Positions 42,586 to 50,074 of a stretch of 64,000 bases of DNA are shown one piece after another; positions within the stretch are counted from its first letter, which is position 1, and the number at the start of each line of letters is the position of its first letter. Origin of the DNA: Coriobacteriaceae bacterium. Lineage in GTDB: Bacteria; Actinomycetota; Coriobacteriia; Coriobacteriales; Coriobacteriaceae. Where the stretch lies: the NCBI GenBank assembly GCA_030525945.1, contig JAUNDT010000001.1:1-64000 (forward strand), read 5' to 3'. The notes beneath the pieces were generated by a model. The model made no database searches. It was given only the letters and a program-made list of their open reading frames with translations, and was not told where the DNA came from. A program made the translations under genes and the position numbers.

Positions 42586-43437
42586 CTACTTCTTGAGCAG
42601 GACGGCGCCGAAGGCGGTGGGGCCGCAGTGGCACGAAATCACGCCGCCGACCTGCGTCCAGGAAACGGACTCGAAGCCGAGCTCTCGTGCATAGGCCTCC
42701 ATGTCGTCGCGAAGTTCCTCCGAAAGGCCCATCGAATACGCGAGGCCAATGTGCGAAAAGTCGATATCGCCCTGGGACACCATGTGATCGAGGAACGCAC
42801 GGGACGCCTTGAGCATGGAGCCGCGGAACTTCTTCGTGGCCACGAACTTGCCCTCAGTCACCTCGATGCACGGCTTGATCTTGAGCAAGTGCGCACCGAG
42901 GAACGCCACGTTGGACAGGCGGCCACCGGCTTTGAGGAACTGCAGGTCGGTGGGGACGAAACCCAGCAGCACGCGGTCCATCACGCTCTCGGCAAAGGAG
43001 AAGATCTCCTCGACGGATGCCTCGGGGTTCGACTCGATGAACTTGGCGGTCTCGACGGCCACCAACGACTGACCTACCGACACGAAACGCGTGTCCATGG
43101 AGCGCACGTAGTCGCGGCCCTCGGCGGCGATCTTGGAGGACTGGTGCGAGCAGGTGGTGACCTCGGAATAGGCGAGATGCAGGATGGTCGCGTCCGGTTG
43201 CTCGGCGTGGATGCGATCGTACACCGTGGCGAAGTCGGCGGGTGAGCAGCCACTCGTCTTGGGCATCACGCCCATCTCGCGGCAGCGGCCGTAAATCTCG
43301 AGCGGGGAAATCTCGCCGTCGTCAACGGTCTCGTCACCGATGGTCACATGCATGGGCACCGTCACGATGCCGTAGCGGTCACGCAGCTCAGGGGTAACGT
43401 CCGCCCCGGATTCGACCACAATCACGTATTTGCCCAC
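42586..43437 (-). CDS. DegV-family fatty-acid-binding protein
   Basis: A 283-aa EDD-fold protein. The family binds a fatty acid and, as FakB, presents it to FakA kinase. Landmarks are VIVVESGADVTPELRDRYGI, PKTSGCSPADF with the head-group Thr-Ser, DTRFVSVGQSLV, and GGRLSNV near 190. The GTG at 43437 gives the usual family start; an ATG at 43470 lies next to a hairpin (43476-43512) and has no ribosome site. No FakA gene in the window. Confidence 0.82.
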   Translation of the reverse strand: MGKYVIVVESGADVTPELRDRYGIVTVPMHVTIGDETVDDGEISPLEIYGRCREMGVMPKTSGCSPADFATVYDRIHAEQPDATILHLAYSEVTTCSHQSSKIAAEGRDYVRSMDTRFVSVGQSLVAVETAKFIESNPEASVEEIFSFAESVMDRVLLGFVPTDLQFLKAGGRLSNVAFLGAHLLKIKPCIEVTEGKFVATKKFRGSMLKASRAFLDHMVSQGDIDFSHIGLAYSMGLSEELRDDMEAYARELGFESVSWTQVGGVISCHCGPTAFGAVLLKK

Positions 43438-43475
43438 ACCGATCACGACCCATCTGCATCGCTGCGCCATGTATG

Positions 43476-43512
43476 AACGCGCCGCCAGCGGTTGTACCGA
43501 CGGCGGCGCGTT
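43476..43512 (-). terminator. Hairpin between asd and DegV
   Basis: AACGCGCCGCC (43476-43486) pairs perfectly with GGCGGCGCGTT (43502-43512). No T-run follows, so termination is uncertain. Confidence 0.4.
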
Positions 43513-43635
43513 CGAATTCCAATCGTATACGCTCTACGATTCTACACACTTTGGGCGAGCATGTAACTTATCTCGCTCAGCGGTCGCATTTTCCTGTGAG
43601 TGGCAGTGCAGGACAGGTGGAGCGCCGCCCTTGCT

Positions 43636-44661
43636 CTACTCCGTAAGCAGCTTGGCGATCTGCACGGCGTTTGTCGCGGCGCCCTTGCGGATCTGGTCGC
43701 CACAGCACCAGAACGTCACGCCGCGCGCCGGATTGGGATTGGAAATGTCGCGGCGGATGCGGCCCACGTAGATGAGATCCTGGTCGGTGGTATCGAGCGG
43801 CATGGGCCAGCGGTCGTGCGCGCTCTCGGCCTCGCGATCGTCGACGAGCTTGACGCCCGGGGCCGCCGCCAGCGCCTCGCGCACCTCGTCAAGCGTGACC
43901 TCGCGCTCGAACTCCAGCGTGATGCTCTCGGAGTGGGAGCGCAGCACCGGCACGCGCACGCAGGTGCAGTTCACGCGCAGCTCGGGCAAATGCATGATCT
44001 TGCGGCCCTCATTTTGCAGCTTCATCTCCTCAGAGGTGAAGCCCTCGCCGTCAAAACCGCCGATCTGCGGAATCAGGTTGCTCGCCAGCTGCGCCGCAAA
44101 CGCGCGCGGCTCCGGCAGCTCCTCCCCGCGGCCCAACGCCGCGAGCTGCTCCTCGAGCTCGCGCATGCCGGGCACGCCCGCGCCGCTCGCCGCCTGATAC
44201 GTCGACACGATCATGCGGGTCACGCCCGCGAGCTGGTGCAACGGCCACGTGGGCACCAGCCCGATGATGGTGGCGCAGTTGGGGTTGGCGATGATGCCCT
44301 CGTGCGAGGCGATATCCGCGGCGTTGACCTCGGGCACCACGAGCGGCACATTCGCGTCGAGGCGGAACGCATGCGAGTTGTCCACCACCACGGCGCCGCG
44401 GGCGACCGCCTCCGGGTACAACGCTCGCGCAACATCGTCCTCAGCCGCGCCGAGCACAATATCCACGCCGTCGAACGCCTCGGGCGCTGCGGCCTCAACC
44501 GTCACGTTGCCCCACGGCGTCTCGACCACCTTTCCCGCCGAGCGCGGGCTCGCCAGCAGCTTGAGCGAACCGACGGGGAACGCCTGCTCGGCCAGGCACG
44601 TGAGCATCTGAGTTCCCACCGCACCGGTGGCCCCAACGATAGCGACTGAGTATGTCTTCAT
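43636..44661 (-). CDS. asd: Aspartate-semialdehyde dehydrogenase
   Basis: A 341-aa NADPH-dependent enzyme that reduces aspartyl phosphate to the semialdehyde, a shared step for lysine, threonine and methionine. VAIVGATGAVGTQML at the N-terminus is the NADP loop; the nucleophile Cys lies in IANPNCATIIG near residue 129; the C-terminal domain ends with GAATNAVQIAKLL. Start 44661 follows AAAAGGGG. It is cotranscribed with lysC upstream, with a hairpin in the gap. Confidence 0.95.
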   Translation of the reverse strand: MKTYSVAIVGATGAVGTQMLTCLAEQAFPVGSLKLLASPRSAGKVVETPWGNVTVEAAAPEAFDGVDIVLGAAEDDVARALYPEAVARGAVVVDNSHAFRLDANVPLVVPEVNAADIASHEGIIANPNCATIIGLVPTWPLHQLAGVTRMIVSTYQAASGAGVPGMRELEEQLAALGRGEELPEPRAFAAQLASNLIPQIGGFDGEGFTSEEMKLQNEGRKIMHLPELRVNCTCVRVPVLRSHSESITLEFEREVTLDEVREALAAAPGVKLVDDREAESAHDRWPMPLDTTDQDLIYVGRIRRDISNPNPARGVTFWCCGDQIRKGAATNAVQIAKLLTE

Positions 44662-44712
44662 GGTGTTCCCCTTTTCTGTGGTGTAAACGCCAGCGCCTCC
44701 GCACGGCGCGCA

Positions 44713-44745
44713 TGCGTCAAAGAGGGTCCGTCCCTCTTTGACGCA
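44713..44745. repeat. Palindrome between lysC and asd (REP-like/terminator)
   Basis: A 14-bp perfect stem beginning TGCGTCAAAGAGGG with a 5-nt loop, directly after the lysC stop. Outer TGCGTCA/TGACGCA is shared with the palindrome at 47943. Confidence 0.7.
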
Positions 44746-46095
44746 TTAGCCCTCGAGATCGGCCGTCTTCACAATGCCGTTCTCGTCGGAAAACGCCTCG
44801 TAAATGGTCTTAATCGCGAGCTCGAAGTCCTTCTCTTCCACACCCACGATGATGTTGATCTCGTCGCAGCCCTGCGTGATCATGCGCACGCTCACGCCGG
44901 CCTCGCCCAACTTGCCGAACAAGTGGCCCGAGATGCCCGCACGACCGCGCAGGTTGCGACCCACGGTGGCGATGAGCGCCAGATTCTCCACAACCTCGAT
45001 CTCCAGCGGCTCGACTTCCTCGTGAATATCGCTGATGAGCGAGTACAGCGAGTCCTTCACGTCCGAACCCTGCACCACGGCGGCGAACTGGTCCACGCCC
45101 GTGGGCATGTGCTCAACCGACACGCCGTAGCGCTCGAACACCGAAAGGGCGCGGCGCATGAAGCCGATGCGGCTCTTGGTGCGGTCGCGTGCCACGTTGA
45201 TGGCCACGAAGCCGCGCTTGCCGGCAATGCCCGTGATGATGGGCTCGGAATCGCCCTCTTTGGCGGTCTCGGAAATGATGGTACCCGGGTCCTCGGGCGC
45301 GTTCGTGTTCTTAATCACCAGCGGAATGCCCGCGTCGCGCACAGGGAACACCGCCTCCTCGTGCAGGACGCTCGCGCCCATGTAGGAGAGCTCGCGCAGC
45401 TCCTCGTAGGTAATACGTGGAATCGGCTGCGCGTGCGCCACGATGCGCGGATCGGCGGACAAAAAGCCCGAGACGTCCGTCCAGTTCTCGTACAGGTCGG
45501 CCTCCAGGCACTGGGCCAGAATGGAGCCCGAGATGTCTCCGCCGCCGCGGTCGAGCAGGCAGATCTTGCCCTCCTTGGTGGCGCCGTAAAAGCCAGGCAT
45601 CACAAAGCCGCCCTCGCACGCGTGCTCCTTCACGAGCTCGGCGGTGCGCTTCATGGACAGGGTGCCGTCGTGGTGGAACGCGACCATGTCGGTGGCGTCG
45701 ATGAACGGCAGGCCCAGGTACTCGGCCATAAGCTGCGCGGTAAAGTACTCGCCGCGGCTCACGAGCTCCTCGGTGCGGTAACCGCCGCTGCGGGCGCGCT
45801 CGGCAAACGCGGCGAACTCCTCGCGAATGGGATAGGAGAGCCCCAGATCATCGGCGATGTCGAAATAGCGTTGGCCGATGTCGGAGAGCAGGTCGTCGCA
45901 CGACACGTGGTAGTTCACGTGCGCGTCGACCAGGTACAGCAGGTCCGTGACCTTGGTGTCCGTCTTTGAGCGGCGGCCGCACGCGCTCACCACCACAAAA
46001 CGCCGCCCCGGATCGGAGTCGATAATGGCCTTGATTTTGCGGAAATGCTCCGCATCGGCGACGGACGAGCCGCCGAACTTGGTGATTTTGATCAT
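44746..46095 (-). CDS. lysC: Aspartate kinase
   Basis: A 449-aa kinase making 4-phospho-aspartate. ITKFGGSSVAD at 3-13 is the nucleotide/aspartate site, VSRGEYFTAQLM near 125 the substrate loop and RGGGDISGSILA near 180 a catalytic segment. Two ACT domains (about 300-449) imply feedback control by lysine and/or threonine. It is a monofunctional type with no homoserine dehydrogenase fused. Start 46095 follows GGGGGAAGG. Divergent from thrC. Confidence 0.95.
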   Translation of the reverse strand: MIKITKFGGSSVADAEHFRKIKAIIDSDPGRRFVVVSACGRRSKTDTKVTDLLYLVDAHVNYHVSCDDLLSDIGQRYFDIADDLGLSYPIREEFAAFAERARSGGYRTEELVSRGEYFTAQLMAEYLGLPFIDATDMVAFHHDGTLSMKRTAELVKEHACEGGFVMPGFYGATKEGKICLLDRGGGDISGSILAQCLEADLYENWTDVSGFLSADPRIVAHAQPIPRITYEELRELSYMGASVLHEEAVFPVRDAGIPLVIKNTNAPEDPGTIISETAKEGDSEPIITGIAGKRGFVAINVARDRTKSRIGFMRRALSVFERYGVSVEHMPTGVDQFAAVVQGSDVKDSLYSLISDIHEEVEPLEIEVVENLALIATVGRNLRGRAGISGHLFGKLGEAGVSVRMITQGCDEINIIVGVEEKDFELAIKTIYEAFSDENGIVKTADLEG

Positions 46096-46356
46096 GACGC
46101 GCGTGAACCTTCCCCCGCACCGCGCGAACCCCTCCTGCGAGGCGTCTCGCCGCAGCGCTTGAACATGTACGCACACTTTATCACGTGCAAGTGGCCCGCA
46201 AGCGCCCAACCTGCATGTTGCGCCCCATGCTGCAAAGAAAGCACGCCCTGTGTAGCAGCGCTGGAAAGCCGAGCGCGCGCCTGCGCTTTATCCTGCGGGA
46301 GCACGAGCTCTGATACCATGGGCTCACGAACAACACGCGCCCGTGAGGAGTCCGCC

Positions 46357-47940
46357 ATGGCGATGTACCACAGCACCCGATCCCAGGAGCCCGCGCTCAA
46401 TTCCAAGCAGGCCATTCGCACGGGAATCGCCCCCGACGGCGGCCTGTGCGTTTGCGATGACTTGGGCACCGCGACCCTCGACCTGTCCGAGCTCGCGAGC
46501 AAGAGCTACGCGGATATCGCCCGCGACGTTCTGGGTACCTTGCTCACCGACTATTCCGCCGCCGAAATCGCCGCGTGCGTCGAGGAGGCATACGGCGACA
46601 CATTTGCTTCGGGCGAAGTCACGCCGCTGGTCGAGCTTGCCGGCGAGCTGGGTGAAGACTGCGAGACCTGCGGGGACGCCGGCCCCGCGACGTACGTGCT
46701 CGAGCTGTGGCACGGCCCCACGAGCGCCTTTAAGGACGTGGCGCTGCAGATGCTCCCCCGCCTGATGGCCCGCACCGCGAACGATGGCGCGTGCAGCGCT
46801 GACGCGTCGAGCCCGTGCGGCGCGGCGGCCAACCCGTGCGCTGCGGCGGACGAGAAGATCATGATCGTCACCGCCACCTCGGGCGACACGGGCAAGGCCG
46901 CCCTCGCCGGCTTTTCAGACGCGCCGGGTACGGGCATCACCGTCTTTTACCCCGAAGGCAAGGTCTCGCGCGTGCAGGAGCTTCAGATGAGCACGCAGGA
47001 GGGCGGCAACGTCCACGTGTGCGGCATTCGCGGCAACTTCGACGACGCCCAAAGCGCGGTGAAGCAGATCTTCGCGAACAAGGAGCTTGCCGAGCGCCTG
47101 GGCGAGCAGGGCGTTCGCCTCTCGAGCGCCAACTCGATCAACGTGGGGCGCCTGGTTCCGCAGGTGGCGTACTACTTCGCCGCCTATGCACAGCTGCTGC
47201 GCGCCGAGCGCATCCAGCCCGGTGACGCCGTTGAATTCTGCGTGCCGACCGGCAACTTCGGCGACATCCTTGCCGGCTACTACGCCAAGCGCCTGGGCCT
47301 TCCCGTGGCCAAGCTCATTGTGGCGAGCGACAAGAACAACGTGCTCTGCGACTTCCTCACCACCGGCACCTATGACCGCAACCGCCCGTTCTTCACCACA
47401 ACGTCGCCGAGCATGGACATCCTCATTTCCAGCAACCTCGAGCGCATGCTGTACTACCTGAGCGACGGCGATTGCGAGCTCGTGGCGCAGCTCATGGACG
47501 AGCTCGCCGCGTCCGGCTCCTACACGTTGCCCGCCGATCTTCTGGCGCGGATTCAGGAGCTCTTCGGCTGCGGCTGGGCAGACGAGGACCAGGTAGCGGA
47601 TGCTATTGCCACCTGCTGGGACCTCAACGACTATCTCATCGACCCGCACACCGCCTGCGGCTACCACGTGCTGGGCGAGCTTGCGCCCGCACCGGATGCC
47701 AAGGCGCGCGTGCTGCTCTCCACCGCCAACCCGTACAAATTCCCCCGCGCCGTGGCCGATGCGCTCGGCCTCGCGTGCCCCGAGGACGACTTCGCCTGCA
47801 TGGAGGTGCTCTCCGATGCCACCGGCACCGAGGCGCCCGAGCAGCTCGCCACGCTGCAGGACAAGCCCATCCTGCACACGGACGTAGTCGATGTGGACGG
47901 CATGGCCGCCCACGTGGAAGCCGCCGCCCTGGCCCTGTAA
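46357..47940 (+). CDS. thrC: Threonine synthase
   Basis: A 527-aa PLP enzyme converting O-phosphohomoserine to threonine. The PLP Lys is in GPTSAFKDVALQML near 121; TATSGDTGKAAL near 171 binds the cofactor phosphate; EFCVPTGNFGDILAGYYAK near 295 and VASDKNNVL follow. This is the long bacterial/fungal-type ThrC. An Ala/Cys-rich stretch of about 20 residues (near 142-165) is inserted just before the phosphate loop. Start 46357 follows GTGAGGAG. Confidence 0.95.
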   Translation: MAMYHSTRSQEPALNSKQAIRTGIAPDGGLCVCDDLGTATLDLSELASKSYADIARDVLGTLLTDYSAAEIAACVEEAYGDTFASGEVTPLVELAGELGEDCETCGDAGPATYVLELWHGPTSAFKDVALQMLPRLMARTANDGACSADASSPCGAAANPCAAADEKIMIVTATSGDTGKAALAGFSDAPGTGITVFYPEGKVSRVQELQMSTQEGGNVHVCGIRGNFDDAQSAVKQIFANKELAERLGEQGVRLSSANSINVGRLVPQVAYYFAAYAQLLRAERIQPGDAVEFCVPTGNFGDILAGYYAKRLGLPVAKLIVASDKNNVLCDFLTTGTYDRNRPFFTTTSPSMDILISSNLERMLYYLSDGDCELVAQLMDELAASGSYTLPADLLARIQELFGCGWADEDQVADAIATCWDLNDYLIDPHTACGYHVLGELAPAPDAKARVLLSTANPYKFPRAVADALGLACPEDDFACMEVLSDATGTEAPEQLATLQDKPILHTDVVDVDGMAAHVEAAALAL

Positions 47941-47942
47941 CC

Positions 47943-47983
47943 AAAATGCGTCATTTAGGGTCAGACCCTAAATGACGCATTTT
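47943..47983. repeat. 41-bp near-perfect palindrome between thrC and thrB
   Basis: Two 20-bp arms are exact reverse complements around a single A. With the T-run after it, it can act as a terminator or attenuator within the operon. It shares outer TGCGTCA/TGACGCA with the palindrome at 44713 and contains GGGTCAGACCC. Confidence 0.8.
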
Positions 47984-47998
47984 TGAGGAGTTGCATTT

Positions 47999-48880
47999 AT
48001 GATCAAGATTTCTGTGCCTGCTACCAGCGCCAATCTTGGGATTGGCTATGACACGCTCGGCATGGCGGTGTCCCTGTACTCGCACTTCACGTTTGAGCGC
48101 GCCGACGAGCTCAAAATCACCGGCTGCCCGGCGGAGTTCCAAAACGAGAACAACCTGGTATACGCATCGTTTGCCGACGCGTTGCGCGCCTGGGGCGAAG
48201 AGCCCTTCCCCGTGCGCCTGCACATCGACACGGACGTGCCCGTCGCGCGCGGCCTAGGTTCCAGCTCCACCTGCGTCGTCGCCGGCATCATGGCCGCAGC
48301 GGCCCTGACCGGCCACACCGTCGACCGCTCGGAGCTCGTGCGCCTTGCTACGGCGGTGGAGGGCCACCCCGACAACGTGGCGCCCGCCATCCTAGGCGGC
48401 GCCGTGTGCTCGTTCACGCCCACGGGCGGGCTTCCCCAGTGCCTGCGCTACGACGTGCACCCCAGCCTGCGGTTCATCACGGTTATTCCGCCGTATGAGG
48501 TGCACACCAGTGAGGCCCGCAAGGTCGTTCCGCAAAGCGTGCCGCTCGCCGACGCCGTATGGCAAATGGGCCGCATCGCCGGCATGACCCGCGGCCTGGA
48601 GACCGGCAACCTGGAACTCATCTCCGCCGCCAACGACGACCGCCTGCAGGAGCCATACCGCCGTGCGCTCATCCCCGACTATGCCGCCATTCGCGCCACT
48701 TGCCTTGACGGCGGCGCCGGCACGCTGTGGATCTCCGGCTCCGGCTCCACCCTCATGGCCGTCACCGACGACACCATCGTTGCCAAATTCCTGCAGGTCC
48801 GTCTGCGCGAGCGGTTTCCCGAGTGCGAGACGCACATCCTCACCTGCGATACGCAGGGCGCGCAAATCGAGTACCTGTAG
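47999..48880 (+). CDS. thrB: Homoserine kinase
   Basis: A 293-aa GHMP kinase that phosphorylates homoserine for ThrC. VPATSANLGIGYDTLGMAV at 6-24 and the ATP loop PVARGLGSSSTCVVAGIMAA near 80-99 are diagnostic; GAGTLWISGSGSTLMA near 240 is motif 3. Start 47999 follows TGAGGAG, 15 bp after the palindrome. Operon with thrC. Confidence 0.95.
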   Translation: MIKISVPATSANLGIGYDTLGMAVSLYSHFTFERADELKITGCPAEFQNENNLVYASFADALRAWGEEPFPVRLHIDTDVPVARGLGSSSTCVVAGIMAAAALTGHTVDRSELVRLATAVEGHPDNVAPAILGGAVCSFTPTGGLPQCLRYDVHPSLRFITVIPPYEVHTSEARKVVPQSVPLADAVWQMGRIAGMTRGLETGNLELISAANDDRLQEPYRRALIPDYAAIRATCLDGGAGTLWISGSGSTLMAVTDDTIVAKFLQVRLRERFPECETHILTCDTQGAQIEYL

Positions 48881-48934
48881 AGCCCTGTTGTGTCGGACGT
48901 GTGAATCGCCCGCGCGCCCTTATACCGATACGCC

Positions 48935-49003
48935 TGAGGGGTATATAGCAAGTATTCCACCCCTCAAAAAGGCGGCGATGGCCTTCCCCATCGCCGCCTT
49001 TTT
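48935..49003. terminator. Bidirectional terminator between thrB and pflA
   Basis: A 16-base stem-side AAAAAGGCGGCGATGG (48966-48981) pairs with its complement ending TTTTT at 49003. A second stem TGAGGGGT/ACCCCTCA (48935-48942, 48959-48966) lies just before. Strong in both directions. Confidence 0.85.
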
Positions 49004-49018
49004 GCGTCTATCGATTAG

Positions 49019-49837
49019 TTACGCCTCGCAGTGACGCTGCTCGGCGCGACCTGCGCGCAAGCCCCGCATAACCGCCTCACGCAGAGCCGGAATGCGCGCC
49101 TTGTCCATGGCGGGCACGTCTTTGAGCGGGTACTCGAGCCCGAGCTGCTCGTACTTCACGATGCCCATGGTGTGATACGGCAGCATTTCCAGGCCGACGA
49201 CGTTGCGCCACGGGGCGATCAGGCGGCCCAGCGCCTCGCACTCCTCCTCGGTATCGGTGATGCCAGGTACGATCACATGGCGAATAATCACCTTGATACC
49301 TCGGCGGGCGAGCTCATCGCCGAACGCCAGGATGTTGTCGGGAGCGCAGCGGGTCAGCGCCTTGTGCCCCTCCGGGTCGCTGTGCTTGATGTCGAGCAGA
49401 ACCAAGTCCGTATGGTCGAGCACCTTCTCAAAACGCTCCGCGCGCTTGGGGTTATACGCGTAGCCGCAGCTATCGAGGCAGGTGTGCACGCGCCCGTTGG
49501 GGTTGTCGTGCATGGCGGCGAACAGGTCGCCCACAAACTCTGGCTGCAGCAGCGGCTCGCCACCCGTAACGGTGATGCCGCCCGTGCGGTAGAAGGGCCG
49601 GTTGCTCTCGAACTCCTCGAGGATCTTCTCGACCGAAACGCTCGTGCCCACGTCCTTGCCCACAGCCCAGGTATCCGGGTTATGGCAATACGCGCAGCGC
49701 ATGGGGCAGCCCTGGGTGAACACCACAAAGCGCACACCCGGCCCATCCACCGTACCCATGCTCTCAATCGAGTGAATGCGACCCAGCGCGTACGCGGAAT
49801 CCCCGCCCGATGCGTTCTCAAGCTGAACTCGTGCCAT
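49019..49837 (-). CDS. pflA: Pyruvate formate-lyase activating enzyme
   Basis: A 272-aa radical-SAM enzyme that installs the glycyl radical on PFL. CPMRCAYCHNPD near residues 43-54 is the CxxxCxxC cluster motif; GGITVTGGEPLLQPEF near 85 and the length fit PflA. Start 49837 follows GAGGGAG. It lies downstream of the GH123-type gene, not next to pflB, although all are on the same strand. Confidence 0.94.
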   Translation of the reverse strand: MARVQLENASGGDSAYALGRIHSIESMGTVDGPGVRFVVFTQGCPMRCAYCHNPDTWAVGKDVGTSVSVEKILEEFESNRPFYRTGGITVTGGEPLLQPEFVGDLFAAMHDNPNGRVHTCLDSCGYAYNPKRAERFEKVLDHTDLVLLDIKHSDPEGHKALTRCAPDNILAFGDELARRGIKVIIRHVIVPGITDTEEECEALGRLIAPWRNVVGLEMLPYHTMGIVKYEQLGLEYPLKDVPAMDKARIPALREAVMRGLRAGRAEQRHCEA

Positions 49838-50074
49838 AACCTGCTCCCTCCATGCCGTGCAGCCACACGGCCATCTTTGCTCACGATATGATACCCCGAT
49901 TGTGGCCGAATAGCCGTGTGCTCTTCGGAGCTGCACACGGCGCTGCACGCCCCGGCAAGCGCCTCCGCACGCACACCCCGGTGCAGCACCCCGCACGCAA
50001 AAGGGCGGCCCCGGGTTTCCCCGAAGCCACCCTTCACGCGAACGCATTACCGAGCTCGTATCGAGCCGCAAACG

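Noticed and set aside
43511-43530. GTTCGAATTCC as a tRNA T-arm
   Set aside because: No acceptor, D-arm or anticodon stem can be built around it; it follows a GC-rich hairpin.
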